A stretch of DNA of 64,000 nt from Spodoptera frugiperda (GCF_023101765.2 NC_064235.1:6569501-6633500), one strand, 5' to 3'; shown: positions 11,083-22,489, counted from the first letter of the stretch. The notes: generated by a model from the sequence alone, not told the origin. A program made the numbers and translations.

Positions 11083-11250
11083 CCTTTTTTTGAGGGGGTA
11101 AAATCATTCAGGGACTTCTCTCACCTTGGGCGAGGCGAGAGGGAGTGTCAGCTTCTAACTGACTAAAAACCACCCCGTTCCTACTCCTGCTTTTTAAGCC
11201 GGAGCCCCAGTAAACGAACTAGGTAGTCCGCAGCTCCGGAAAACAATCAT
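11083..11250 (-). mobile_element. SINE-3 copy
   Basis: Reverse orientation: TTTTTTGAGGGGGTAAAATC at the tail end, CTTACTGACTAAAAACCACC-like centre, then GTAGTCCGCAGCTCCGG. It follows SINE-2 after about 20 bp. Confidence 0.7.
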
Positions 11251-11607
11251 GATCTAAGGTCGTTCAAGTTACATCTGAACCGGTCCTATAGCGAATTATT
11301 ACAATAATATTCTTGTCTTTATAAAACTGGCTCCTATTCCAAGCTGTTGTTATGTTATTTAGCTGATTTATTAGTTGTTGGAAACTACCTAAATACTAAA
11401 TCTTGTTTACGACTTTACATTTTATCTTAAAGGAAAAATATAGCAATGTAGGTACCTATAAGTATGGTTTTCTATAGAAGCATGCATCTAAGTACCGTAC
11501 CTATTTCGCGAGCTGCGGACTATCTTTTATTTTTAAGGGGAAAATGATCTAATGACTTCTCTCGTCAGGGCGAGGCAGCTGTGGACTACCTAGATGGGTT
11601 ACCTATG

Positions 11608-11858
11608 GGTGGCTCGAAAAGGTCTCGGGTTCGATTCCCGGGTCGAGCAATGAATTACTGGATTTTTTCGGTTTTTTGAAAATGTCTCAGTAGTAGCACG
11701 GAGTCTGGAATTGTGCCCACTATATGGCAACAGGCTCACCCCCTATTACATGGGACTTATAACACAAATGGTGAAAAGTGGGTGTACATTGTATAGCGGC
11801 ATTACGTGTGCTGTAATGTGAACCTCTCTGTAAACCCCTTCGGAGATAAAAAGCGTGA
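11608..11858 (+). mobile_element. SINE-1 copy fused to a SINE-3 fragment
   Basis: Begins with B-box GGTTCGATTCCCGGGTCG and continues through GTAGCACGGAGTCTGGAATT, TTACATGGGACTTATAACAC and GGCATTACGTG to the 3' end near AAAAGCGTGACG. The tRNA A-box half is replaced by a SINE-3 fragment (11535-11607). Confidence 0.7.
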
Positions 11859-12094
11859 CGTTTGCTTGCTAACCATACAAGTAAATTATTGTTTGTAATT
11901 CTCTGTAAAGTTGTGTTATGTTTCACGGTGTTAGTGAGTTTAATGGGGGCCTAATCACTCCTCCAAAAAACTGGCGACTCACTTGTAACTGCTCTGGGCA
12001 ACCATCAGAACATAACTGCCATTTTAGTGGGGACAGAGTGTACATATAAAATAAAATACACCGACGTGAAACAACGCTTGCGTGGTGTGAGTAA

Positions 12095-12290
12095 GGTTTT
12101 TTTTTATTGGGACTAGCCCGCCACAACCTCCCATACCGCTGCAACTCCTGTGCACCAGGATCTACAGTAGATACAATCATGAAAACACCGGAATACTGAA
12201 GTCCGGCGCGTCCCAGGGACATGAATGACTGTCTTGGATTCCGCAACGAAACAAATCAGATGTTATTAGAGGAGAAGAAAAAGAAAATTA
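12095..12290. repeat. Dispersed repeat also present inverted at 18880-19045
   Basis: Shares ACTAGCCCGCCACAACCTCC, TGCACCAGGATCTACAGTAG and CCAGGGACATGAATGACTGT with the reverse complement of 18880-19045. Class unknown. Confidence 0.6.
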
Positions 12291-13044
12291 TAGTTTCCAC
12301 TATTCCAGAAACATAACTGCCAATAAAAAGTTTATTGCTTAACCTTTTTATATGATCATATGAGAGCTTCGCCCGAGTAAAAAGTATCCTCTGTGTTTTT
12401 CCAGACCATAATATACATAAACATCTAGGCTTATAAAAAAATGGAGTGTCTGTTTGTAATAAAATGTAAAATAACCTCTTTTTACTACATGCATATGAAT
12501 ATACATGCGATACATACCTATACCAAAATAATATTTATTACATTTTTTATCTGTCTGTCTGTCTGTTTAATGTGGCTAATTTCTAAAATGGCTGGACCAA
12601 TTTTGACGGGACTTATTGGCGGGTAGCAAAGAAGCAACATAGGCTACTTTTATTTTAGAAAAAAAAAACACAAATTTTGCCAGAAGTTATTATACAATGC
12701 GGACGAAGTCGCGGGTAGTTATAATTTTGTGCTTCACGTTTTAACTCACGTGTCAGGCTCCTATACGTCAAACCGTGATGGCTATTGGTCATCAAACCAG
12801 ATATACTGTAGATATACATAATTATTCAACAACAATGATGCGATATTGTTTTTTTATAGTCTGAACCCATTGGGAGTGACGTCACATTCTCGTTCCGAGG
12901 TGTGCAGAGGTCACAGCCTCGATTCGTAAGGTCAACTATATAATTGGTCATATTTTCCAAAATTGTTGAAACATAAATTTAATGTAGGTTTCAAGTGAAT
13001 CGTCGTACTCAGAGTCATTTAATGGTAACTTAACTCAGTTCTGC

Positions 13045-13325
13045 TTTTTTTATGGTATAAGCCGGTAAACGAGCAAACGGATCACCCGATGGTAAGCAAT
13101 CGCCGTCGCTCATGGACTCTTGAAACGTCAGAGGCTCTCCTCATGGCTCTCCCACACTCAATTGTGTGCTTGTAACTGATTAAGTCTGTGAGAGCCATGC
13201 TTCGGCCCGATTGGGCCGGCTAGACCAGGTAATACAACGGCCTCACAGAAAACCGACGTGCAAAAACGCTTGCATTGTGCGAGGTTACCGGAAGCCCAAT
13301 TACCCCCTTTCCTATCCCCGAATCG
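13045..13325. mobile_element. Mosaic of two NA-1 pieces
   Basis: The left part reads forward (GGTATAAGCCGGTAAACGAG, GATGGTAAGCAATCGCCG). From about 13180 the right part reads in reverse (GTGAGAGCCATGCTTCGG, GCTTGCATTGTGCGAGG). Confidence 0.65.
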
Positions 13326-13849
13326 ACTGATACCTCGACAATGACACAGTCGACGGCACATAATACATATATTAATTACTATTAATCATATTGTTCAAGA
13401 CCTATAGTCATTTATGGTAAGGTAAAAAAAGACATTTATAAAATTAAGACGGTAAAATTTTCGAAAAAAATTACACGTGTAAGATTACCCTCAATTTTTA
13501 AGGATTCCTATTTTAGTTATACCCGCGTTCGCGTAACCTATGTGTTACATTTTACGAAAGAAATATACAAGGCGAATAATAAAAGGGTCGCAGTAGAGGG
13601 CGCCCTAGACTGGATCTGGATGTCATGTGTATGTAAACTTGTATGTTAGTAAACGCACCCACGACACAGGAGGAAAATCTTATCATTAAATTATCTTAGA
13701 GTTCTTGAAATCCATATAACAAAAAGAATAAAATTAACTCTATTCACAGAAATATTAAATCTATATAGTTATCTTTAAGATTTATTTATAAGGAAAGTCG
13801 TTGACACCTGTTTTTGCATTTAAAAAAGTAGTTATTATTTTCCTTTTTT

Positions 13850-14045
13850 TTACATTTGATGGGTCGACGTTTGTTCGCTATCTCGCCTGATGGTAAGTGA
13901 TGATGCGGTCTACGATGGAGCACGTCTGCCCATAAGCAACCTTTTCACTCGGGCTTTGAAGACACCCAGGTTATACCCATCAGGAAACACAAACTCCGGC
14001 AAGGAGTTCCACTCCCTAGCAGTTCGCACAAGGAATCCTACATGT
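13850..14045 (-). mobile_element. LINE-B 3' end, 5'-truncated
   Basis: On the minus strand it encodes the ORF2 C-terminus (RTARE-like NSLPE, YNLGVFKA) followed by GGGCAGACGTGCTCCATCG and a terminal A-rich run. It sits in the long 5' UTR intron of SPH. Confidence 0.75.
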
Positions 14046-14159
14046 AGAGGTAGATTTACTTCTACCCACAATTTATTACGTGCATACAATTGCCGTTCTT
14101 TCCCGTTTCCCGTAAAAATATCGGGAAATTCTCATTCAGCACTCCCCGATACCCAGGCT

Positions 14160-14328
14160 TGCGGACGATCTCCAGGGCTGCGGACGACCTAATGGGTTAC
14201 CGGAGCTTCGGCTCGAAAAGCAGGAGTAGTAACGGGGTGGTTTTTAGTTAGTAAGAGTGGCACTCTTTCGCCTAAACCTCACACGAGACGGGAAAATTCA
14301 ATGGATGATTTTCACCCTCAAAAAAAGG
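14160..14328 (+). mobile_element. SINE-3 copy
   Basis: CTGCGGACGACCTAATGGGT, GCAGGAGTAGTAACGGGGT, TTTTTAGTTAGTAAGAGTGG and the tail CACCCTCAAAAAAAGG. Confidence 0.65.
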
Positions 14329-15070
14329 ATTCCCCTAGCGTAATACAGATTGCTACGCTTAGTATTTACCAGCTGTGTAATGACTGTCAGTCACACCCGC
14401 AATAAAAAGGAGTCTGTATATTATTCCAGACCATAATCTACCCCTGTTCCAAATTTCATCCCGATCCCTTCAGCCGTTTTGACGTGATTGAGTAACAAAC
14501 ATACATACAAACTTTTGCATTTATAATATTAGTAGGTAAGATAAATTATGTCACTTAACTTCAAAATCAGATAAATCCAGTCTACCTTCATGAGAGATAT
14601 GTAAAAAAAGTGTAAGCCGGTAAACGAGCAGACGGACCCATTAGACCTGATGGTAAGCAATCGCCGCCGCACATGGAAACCCGAAACACCAGTGGCGGAA
14701 ATAATCAGGTTTTAATTATTTTTACGGCAGTATTTTTCTTTAATATGTCTGTAGCTATTTCAGTATTAAGGGTAAACATTTTTTATGGAATAAGTGGCAA
14801 ACGAGTCGACAAGTCATCTGATGGCAAGCTATCAGCGCCGCCCATGGACACCCGCAACACCAGAGGAGTCACAGGTGCGTTGCCTGCCTTTTAAAAAGGA
14901 GTATGCTCTGTTCTTGAAGGTTTGAAGGTCGTATACATTATTTAAAAAAATAATTGGTTAAGTAATAAAATAGTTTATATCGTTTATAGAGTAATAAAAT
15001 CTTAATAACGTTTAACAAAGACAATATATCAATAATTTTATCGATCTACCGTCATAAACAAAATAATATA

Positions 15071-15368
15071 TTTTATGGTATAAACCGGTAAACGAGCTGA
15101 CGGATCACCTGATGGTAAGCAATCGCAACCGCCCATGGACACTTGAAACACCAGAGGCGTTTCAAAGTACGTTACCGACCTTTTGAGGGTTAGGACTTTA
15201 AGGGAATCGGGATTTGGGAAAATTGGGAAGGGGGTAATTGGGCCTCCGGTAACCTCACTCAACGAAACACAACGCAAGCGTTGTTTCACGTAGGTTTATC
15301 ATGAGGTCGTGATATCACTCCGGTCGAGCCGGCACAGCAGTGCCGAAGCATGACTCTCCCACACTTAA
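15071..15368 (+). mobile_element. NA-1 repeat, full length
   Basis: One of the most complete copies. Starts TTTTATGGTATAAACCGG, passes ACACTTGAAACACCAGAGGC and GGGGGTAATTGGGCCTCCGG, and ends GACTCTCCCACACTTAAA. Confidence 0.75.
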
Positions 15369-15696
15369 AGAATCAATTTAAAACCGAGATTTTTTACAAT
15401 TAACAACAAAATTAATAATAAACAATCAAATTTAATAACATCAAACATGTTTTATTACCAACCAAATCCCTAAATGCATAAAAAACTAGAATTCAATCTC
15501 ATTATTCACAGTCTACCTACATTGTACAGAAAAAACTGACTAATTTCATTCTAATAGAGCAAAAAATCACAAAAAAAAACTGGATTCTTGATTAGAATAC
15601 GAACTTTAGAACAACAATAAGCATCTCATGTTAATCAAAGTCACATCAACACACGCTAACTAACAAATACGAAAACAGAAAAAAACATCGGCTTAC

Positions 15697-15876
15697 CTCA
15701 CTTTTTTCCAAAAAAATCACAGCACTAGTTTAAAAAAATCACTATTTTTGTCGAAAATTTGCAATATAGGTTATAATTTCGTCGTTAAATGCTAGCTTTT
15801 GGATTATTTTATAGTTTTAAAGCTATTTTTCTTGTTTGAGAGCACGTGTTGTCATTGCGAAGACGATTTACCGACT
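15697..15876 (-). other. Predicted SPH 5' UTR exon
   Basis: The coding exon with the ATG begins only five nucleotides after an acceptor, so an upstream leader exon must exist. The minus-strand donor GAG|GTAAGC at 15697/15696 lies downstream of a well-spaced TATA box and initiator. This gives a 180-nt leader exon and a 5.9-kb first intron. This is inference; no transcript was available. Confidence 0.45.
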
Positions 15877-15905
15877 GACACTTGATAGTGAAGATTGGTT
15901 TAATA
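15874..15905 (-). promoter_or_regulatory. Predicted SPH core promoter (TATA box and initiator)
   Basis: On the minus strand TATTAAA (15905-15899) lies about 29 nt upstream of the A of an arthropod-type initiator TCAGTC (A at 15876). The spacing is right for a TATA/Inr promoter and it directly precedes the predicted leader exon. Confidence 0.45.
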
Positions 15906-16045
15906 AAATAATTAACATACTGAGCTTACGTCATGACAAGCCGGGCCGGTTTTGCAAGGCTGTGTGCATGACCGACAATTCTATTATAAGTCAAGTTTCT
16001 GATTGTTTTTAGGATGTTATTGTACTAGGTTGATAGCTACCTAAT

Positions 16046-16198
16046 CCGGAGCTGCGGACTACCTAGCGGGTTTACCGGGGCTTCGGCTCAAAAAGCAGGA
16101 GTAGGAACGGGGTGGTTTTTAGTCAGTAAGAGTCTGAAACTCCTTCTCACCTCGCATTGGCGAGAGAAGTCATTGGATGATTTTGCCTCCTTAAAAAA
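16046..16198 (+). mobile_element. SINE-3 copy
   Basis: GGAGCTGCGGACTACCTAG, GGGGTGGTTTTTAGTCAGT and the A tail after TTTTGCCTCC. A second copy lies 250 bp downstream. Confidence 0.7.
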
Positions 16199-16257
16199 AA
16201 GCGTTGTAGCTAAATGGGCATTTAATTTGGGAAAAATAATAGTAGTAGTATTTTCGA

Positions 16258-16362
16258 GTCTTACCACCGTATTTAGAGTTATTGAATGGTTACAAAATAT
16301 CGTTACTAAGGAATAGTTTAAATAATCATTAATTAAATGTCTCTGAGTATGGCCGTCTGAAA
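16258..16362. mobile_element. MITE-3 copy between two SINE-3 copies
   Basis: CACCGTATTTAGAGTTATTG on the left and TAAATGTCTCTGAGTATGGC on the right form the inverted ends. The centre keeps TCGTTACTAAGGAATAG. Confidence 0.6.
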
Positions 16363-16448
16363 CGGTCACATCACATACTTTCACAGCTTAGCTACATAGC
16401 ATACCTCTGGTTCTCATGCAAGTTTAACCCCCTAAAGTTATTCATGTC

Positions 16449-16606
16449 CTAATCCGGAGCTGCGGACTACCTAGTGGATTTACCGGGGCTCCGGTTTGAC
16501 AAGCAGGAGTAGGAACGGGGTGGGTTTTAGTCAGTAAGAGTCTGACACTCCCTCTCGCCTTGCCCTGGCGAGAGAAATCATTGGATGATATTCCCCCCTC
16601 AAAAAA
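16449..16606 (+). mobile_element. SINE-3 copy
   Basis: ATCCGGAGCTGCGGACTACC, GCAGGAGTAGGAACGGGG, AGTAAGAGTCTGACACTCCC and the tail CCCCCCTCAAAAAAA. Confidence 0.7.
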
Positions 16607-16994
16607 ATTATAATAAAGGTTACTCATGTCCTCTGGAATACGAGATGAGCCTAATATCATGCATCTAACATAATTTCAGAGAATTTACCATCGAGAATAT
16701 TACAATAACATTAAAAATCAAAAATACACAAGGACATGACATTGTGCTACTACTAAGATTAAAAAAACCGAACAAAGCCCAGCAATACTTCTGGAGTCGA
16801 ACCTAAGACCCTTTGTCCGGCAGTCACACTTGCATCACACGGTCAACGAGGTAGTTAATTATTTTTATTTATATTCATAATTTCCTGGGTAAATCCGAAG
16901 CGCATTTGAATAACATTACATCATATCAGTTAGGTATTCATCTAATCGATGATAATAACTAAACAATGCTCGTACTGACCTGTATCCTCCAATT

Positions 16995-17312
16995 GTTCAT
17001 CAGAATAGGGTAGATGACTAATTCTTATTTTAATGTCCGTCTTGTAGATTATTCTAAAACATTACACACGTATTTTTTATTTTCTTACGGAAACAAATAC
17101 TTTTGAAGATATATCACGTGATGTCACGTCTATGTACGTTTTATACGTAGAAATGACGTATTTGCTCCTCCTACTAAACTTTGATTCATTTTATATAAGT
17201 ATTGTTAGGTATCTTATATGACAAAGTAAAAAAATACGTTTTTCATTACCTAACTGATTTTTTTTTATTTTCGTACCCGTCATCATCCCTATTGCTGAAA
17301 TAATAGTTTGTT
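16995..17312. mobile_element. MITE-4 copy
   Basis: An AT-rich element of about 320 bp. One end is ATAGGGTAGATGACTAATTC and the other is CCCGTCATCATCCCTAT, which are imperfect inverted ends. The inner blocks AAATGACGTATTTGCTCC and TTTGATTCATTTTATATAAG recur at 42540-42870, 50935-51080 and 63730-63950. Confidence 0.6.
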
Positions 17313-17580
17313 ATTCTGCCAAGTTGGACGTGGACTTCCATGGGTCAAACGCTGCTCGTTTCCCAGCCTATTCCATTAATGAAAAATAATACGAAATTAA
17401 CCAAAAGTAACTGTTAATACTTACTTAGGTACTCGCGTAAATTAATAGAGAAAAGCTCTACTAGTTTCGAGTCACAGAGGAACTCTTCGTCATGAGCAAC
17501 GTCCGCACACGCGGCGACGTCACACAGGTGACATTAGAGCTTTTCTTCATTATTTTACGTGAGTAAACCGTTATTAAGTA

Positions 17581-17680
17581 ATTTAGGGAAAATAGTAGAT
17601 AATAGTAGGGAGAAGAGTATTTTTTAGTTAATTTAGGGAAAATAGTAGATAATAGTAGGGAGAAGAGTATTTTTTAGTTA
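17581..17680. repeat. Perfect 50-bp tandem duplication
   Basis: Two identical 50-bp units begin ATTTAGGGAAAATAGTAG at 17581 and 17631. A third partial unit (ATTTAGGGAGAAG) runs into a SINE-3 tail. The identity of the units points to a recent event or an assembly effect. Confidence 0.9.
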
Positions 17681-17932
17681 ATTTAGGGAGAAGTCATCGG
17701 ATGATTGTACACCCTCAAAAAAAACCCTATCTATATATGACGCAGTATCAAGTAACGTAAGCTAAGTATAACATTATTACCTCACTAGTCACAACTTGAC
17801 CGCGAGACGCAAAGAGCACATTAAATAAAAAACTTGCTGCAACCTTTTTCCTTATATACACTTATATACATACGTAGATACATATATACATGGTCACTAA
17901 ACTTGTAATTATATTCATTGGATGACTTTAAT

Positions 17933-18212
17933 CGCCGTACTTAGTCATTTAATGGTGACTTAACTCAGTCCTTAACAATTGTTTTCGGAACAAAATGTCG
18001 TTACTAAGGAATAGTTTAAGTTGTGCGAACTGCTAGGGAGTGGAACTCCTTGTCGGAGTCTGTGTTTCCTGATGGGTATAACCTGGGTGTCTTCAAGGCC
18101 CGAGTGAATAGGTTGCTTATGGGCAGACGTGCTCCATCGTAGGCCGCATCATCACTTACCATCAGGCGAGATAGCGGCCAAACGTCGACCCATTAAATGT
18201 AAAAAAAAAAGT
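17933..18212 (+). mobile_element. LINE-B 3' end inserted in MITE-3
   Basis: MITE-3 sequence (17933-18019: GCCGTACTTAGTCATTTAAT to CTAAGGAATAGTTTAAG) is interrupted at 18020 by a 5'-truncated LINE-B. The LINE-B reads TTGTGCGAACTGCTAGGG and ends with CCCATTAAATG and an A tail. Confidence 0.7.
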
Positions 18213-18232
18213 TAGTAGGTTGCAAATATATC

Positions 18233-18422
18233 CTGCTAGATTCAGATTCAGATTTCAGCCATGATCGTGCCTGCAGGGCAAAGGCCTCCCTACCCTCCTT
18301 CCACTCCTCTCTGTTTAAAGCTTTTTGCGACCAATCCTTGTCATAGATGTCGAGTTCGTCCCGCCATCTCCTTTTGGGCCTGCCGCGACGTCTGTGGACG
18401 TTGAGAGGTCTCCACAATACGT
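18233..18422 (-). pseudogene. LINE ORF2 C-terminus (RTE-like) fragment
   Basis: The minus-strand frame encodes RRRGRPKRRWRDELD, YDKDWSQKALNREEW and REAFALQ, the C-terminal end of a common insect endonuclease-reverse transcriptase. Related fragments are at 30300-30415 and 31285-31445. Confidence 0.65.
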
Positions 18423-18439
18423 CCTGCTAATTTTACTAA

Positions 18440-18645
18440 TCTATACTTACTTACTTACTAATATTATAAAGCTGAAGAGTTTGTTTGTTTGAACGCGCTA
18501 ATCTCTGGAACTACTGGTCCGATTTGAATAATTCTTTTTGTGTTGAATAGTGCATTTATCGAGGAAGGCTATAGGCTATAAAACATCACGCTATGACCAA
18601 TAGGAGCCAAGCAGAGCGGGTGAAACCGCGCGGAAGTAGCTAGTA
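18440..18645 (+). mobile_element. Non-autonomous Helitron
   Basis: The 5' end resembles TACTAATATTATAAAGCTG. The body contains CTCTGGAACTACTGGTCCG and CATTTATCGAGGAAGGCTAT. The 3' end has a GC-rich CCGCGCGG block just before the terminal CTAG. No terminal inverted repeats or target duplication, as expected for Helitrons. Confidence 0.7.
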
Positions 18646-18719
18646 TTATAATATGTAAATGCGAATTAAACGGCTGAATTTTGGTATAGAACCGGTAAAC
18701 GAGCAGACGTAACCGGTCG

Positions 18720-19190
18720 CAGTATGAAAACAGTCACATAGTTTCACAGCTTAGCTATTACATCTTCGTAGCATAGCTAAATAGCACATCTCTGGTGGAA
18801 AAGCACCCAAAATGTGCAACCGCTATATCTACCCGCAGAATAAAATATTATTGACTGCCTATAAGTGTATTTTCTTCTTCTCTAATAATATCTTCTGATT
18901 TATTTCGTTGCGGGATCCAAGACAGTCATTCATGTCCCTGGGACGCACCGGACTTCAGTATTCTGGTGTTTTTATGGTTGTATGTTATCTACTGTAGATC
19001 CTGGTGCACAGGAGTTTTAGGAGGTTGTGGCGGGTTTGTCCCAACAAAAGAAAACCTATAAGTGGCCACTGCTGACCAAAGACCTCGCACGGTGGAGGTT
19101 TGAGTATTAATCGCCACGCTTGCTCAATGCTTGCTGGTAAATGAAGGTAACAAGGTTCAATCACCGTTTGAGTTAAATGCACTTAACCTT
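18720..19190. mobile_element. Fragments: MITE-2 end, the 12095-type repeat, SINE-4 3' part
   Basis: 18720-18812 carries a MITE-2 terminus (ACATCTCTGGTGGAAAAGCA). 18880-19045 is the inverted partner of the repeat at 12095. 19058-19170 is the end of SINE-4 (AAGTGGCCACTGCTGACCAA, ATTAATCGCCACGCTTGCTC). Confidence 0.55.
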
Positions 19191-19365
19191 TTTAAAGGAC
19201 ATATAAATATGTATTTTATTTTATAAGACTAGTTAGTTTTTTGTGTAATTAATTAATATGAATATAATAAAAGATAAAGGTGTTTTTATGATATAAGCAT
19301 GTATACGAACAGATGGAATAATAATATATCACCATTGCACACATGCGAAGCTTGAGCGGGTCCCT

Positions 19366-19556
19366 AGTAATATATAACGCTGAAAAGATTGTTTGTTTCA
19401 ACGCGCTAATTTCCTAAACTACTGGTCCGAATTGAATAATTCTTTTTGTGTTGAATACCACATTTATCGAGGAAGGCTATATAGGCTATAAAACATCACA
19501 CTACGACCAATAGGAGCTGAGCAGAGTGAAACTGCACGAATATATGTAGCTAGTAC
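19366..19556 (+). mobile_element. Non-autonomous Helitron
   Basis: Same family as the copy at 18440: AATATATAACGCTGAAAAG, AACTACTGGTCCGAATTG and CCAATAGGAGCTGAGCAGAG, ending GTAGCTAGT. The 5' end is eroded. Confidence 0.6.
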
Positions 19557-19565
19557 TATACATAG

Positions 19566-19900
19566 ATGTGGTTCATATTATTACAACGTCACGCCTTTTA
19601 TCCCCGAAGAGGTAGGCAGAGGTGCACATTACGGCACGTAATGCCGCTATACAATGTGCACACACTTTTCACCATTTGCGTTATAAGTCCCATGTAATAG
19701 GGGATGAGTCAATTGCCATACACCGGACACAACTCCAGACTCCGTGCTACTATTGAGAAATTTTCTTTTTTTGAAGCAGAAAAAGCACAGTAAGTAATCC
19801 TTTGCCCGACCCGGGAATCGAACCGGAGACCCTTTATCCAGCAGTCGCAGTTGCAACCTGTCGGCCAACGAGGCGGTCATTCGGCCAACGAGGCAGTCAT
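19566..19900 (-). mobile_element. SINE-1, nearly full length, with a triplicated head segment
   Basis: Reverse SINE-1 with body (ACGGCACGTAATGCCGC, AAGTCCCATGTAATAGGGG) and B-box (CGGGAATCGAACC). The 5' end carries three tandem copies of a roughly 20-bp unit (TCGGCCAACGAGGCGGTCAT and close variants) that correspond to the tRNA A-box region. Confidence 0.75.
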
Positions 19901-20116
19901 TCGGCAAACGAGGCAGTCTGTAGTAGTATATTATATATTTGTTACTATTATTATTAGTTGTTTATATTATATGTACACTTTAGTTTCTTACAATCTATTG
20001 ATGGAGAGAAATGGGTCAGTCAGTCAGTCAGTTTGTTCCTTGATCTTTCGACCTAAATGATAAGATAAACAAACAAAACATATATATTTTATATACATAC
20101 TTATTTATTTAGCTTG

Positions 20117-20255
20117 TCTGCCTCGTTGGTCGAGTGATCGCAAGAGCGACTGCCGGACAAGGGGTCTCGGGTTCGATTCCCGGGTCGGGCAAAGTATTAC
20201 TGGTTTTTTCGGATTTTCGAAAATTCAGTTTTAGTTTCAGTAGTAGCACGGAGTC
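20117..20255 (+). mobile_element. SINE-1 head and partial body
   Basis: tRNA-like head GCCTCGTTGGTCGAGTG and B-box GGTTCGATTCCCGGG, then the usual CGGATTTTCGAAAATTC and GTAGCACGGAGTCTGG. The body stops there. Confidence 0.75.
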
Positions 20256-20269
20256 TGGATTTGTGGATG

Positions 20270-20432
20270 TAAATATAGTATTCGAACATATTATGTTCGA
20301 ATACTCAAACGGCACTCAATTTTCAGTCGCTCTCAAAAATAGTTCTGTCTCTCTAAATTCTTTGAAAATGACAGAGATAGCACGATATATAAGTACAACT
20401 TAATATTGAGTATCATTTCAGTATTCGGGTGA
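20270..20432. mobile_element. MITE-7 copy
   Basis: The ends resemble inverted repeats (ATTCGAATACTC on the left, CAGTATTCGGGT on the right). Inner blocks GGCACTCAATTTTCAGTCGC and ACAGAGATAGCACGATAT are shared with 43478-43610 and with the split copy at 59697-60050. Confidence 0.6.
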
Positions 20433-20664
20433 TAGAAAGCAAACACAAGACCATTTTTAAAAACATATATTTTTATTAATGTTAAAAAATATTTACATTT
20501 TATTATCGTAATACATTATAGCTAAGCATATTGACTACATATATTTATTACTAAACATTCCTAAGGTCGCATTTTTGAGAATGACATGATAATGGTTATG
20601 ATTGAAAAAAAAGTTGCCGAGTCGCGCCACCATGTTAAGCCAACAACACTAAGGTAGATTTGAG

Positions 20665-20950
20665 GTAAGCGTCCACAGACCCGCATCGTACGCATCGGAC
20701 TGACTGCGTCCACTGTATCGACAGCGTTCGGATTGCCGACGCGAGTATTAACAATCGGATTACCGATGTCACTTTCACTCGGATTTTTGGCATCGGCATT
20801 CCGTATGACGTCATCAGTACGCATCGCATGTAGGCATTGCCGATGATGCGGTCCGTACGATGCGGATCAGTGGACGCAGTTGTATGAGTTTCTATACAAG
20901 GCAAACTAAAATCCGTTGCGTGCGATGCGTACGATGTGGACGCGTGCCTT
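20665..20950. mobile_element. MITE-8 with inverted ends rich in CGTACGCATCG
   Basis: Left end GCGTCCACAGACCCGCATCG; the right end reads back as CGCGTCCACATCGTACGCAT. The interior repeats GCATCG/CGATGC motifs on both strands. It splits another repeat (AAGGTAGATTTG on the left, CACACTTAAGGT on the right). A partial copy is at 3800-3965. Confidence 0.7.
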
Positions 20951-21600
20951 TGACGGACCACACTTAAGGTTACTCTATTTCATTGGGCCACCAGTGTCTA
21001 AAAACGGACACCAGATTTAACGGTAGGGTAGATTTGACCCACGACACTTAAGGCTACACTATTTCATGGGGCCACCATGGGACCAGTCGCGGCAACTATA
21101 GTGTCTAGAGAGAAACACCAGAACAAGCACTAGTATTGACTTGGTGGCCGGCAACTAGTTGGGCACCAAGTTGCCACCTGGTAAAATACCTTTCATACAA
21201 TTGTATAGATAGCATGACCTGCGCATACGACTGTGGTGTCTTAATACAGTAGGGCTTTTAGAATCACTGATAAAATCGTATCAAAATCAGGCAAGCAGTT
21301 TTTAAGTTTATAACAGAGCTTCATTTTCCTTGCATATGTAATACGTAGCTGATTGTCATTCCCAAATATTGATCTATCCGTCCTACACGATTCCATCATA
21401 ATCGGCCCAGCAGTTTATGAGAATGTACAGAATGAAATAACATAATTATGTTTTTTTTAATAACTAGTTTACATTAATTGTATGGGGTGTAGTAGAGCGG
21501 TTTGGAAAATGATGGGTGGGCAAATTATTATAAGTCTCATTGAGACAGGTCAAAATGCTTAGTTTCATACTGTGTATATCGGGTTCGAGTCCCAGGTCAG

Positions 21601-21925
21601 TATAAGGTGTTCTAAAAGTATCTGCCACGGCTTCAATGGGAGGTAGTGTTGTGTTTGAAGATTACAATAGTAAAGAAATTTCGTACTCCGGACCAGTTAA
21701 TTCAATTTGAGAACATAAAGAAGTTAAATAAACATTGGCTCTACTCTGCATAAAGTGGTTCACAAATACGCACGATGCGTCAATTGTTCATTGACTAACT
21801 ACTGCAGATTTTTTATATGAAAAAAAAAACTCATAATCAATAATTTATATTCACTATTGTAATCTTCAAACACAACACTACCTCCCATTAAAGCCGTGAC
21901 AGATACTTTTAGAACAACTTATATA
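21601..21925. mobile_element. MITE-1, full length
   Basis: Long terminal inverted repeats of about 70 bp: GGTGTTCTAAAAGTATCTGC on the left and the reverse complement at 21894-21918, each followed by the GGAGGTAGTGTTGTGTTTG block. Flanked by TATA. The inner AAATAAACATTG carries AATAAA. No transposase frame. Confidence 0.8.
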
Positions 21926-22060
21926 AGTCCCATGTGTTAAGAAGCGAGCTTATTGCCATACACCGGGCATAAATCCCGTGAAGAAATATTATTAAAAATA
22001 CCAAAACTTATTCGAACCCGGGACTCTAGGCAATGATCAAAACCACTCAACCAATGATAT
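21926..22060 (-). mobile_element. SINE-1 fragment
   Basis: Reverse copy beginning AAGTCCCATGTG and keeping CTTATTGCCATACACCGGGC and a degenerate B-box (TTCGAACCCGGGACTC). Confidence 0.6.
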
Positions 22061-22489
22061 AACAAAATAAAGTTCATTTTACTATAATTTGTAAAAAAAC
22101 AATACATTAAGTCACTCAAAAATACATTTTGAATATAAATAAATAAAGTACATTTTTGTAAGACGTAAAGCAAATTCATGTTGACTTGGTGGTCGACAAC
22201 TAATTGCGCAACCAAGTTGCCACCAGGTTTCAGAACAAAATCGTTACTAAGGAATAGTTTTAAGTAATCATTAAATGTCTCAGAGTACGGCAATTTGTAT
22301 CATAATGAAACAGGTCTCAAAAATACTCGAATTTACAAAAAAAAAAAAATATAATACATGATATACGAATTTCGGTCCTATTCCTAATGAAATAAAGTAA
22401 AAAATAGAACATCGAGAACTAAACCAATAATACGTTTAAGAAAATATTGCATTGAAATGGCTTTAAAGCGATTTATTGCTTGATTGGAT

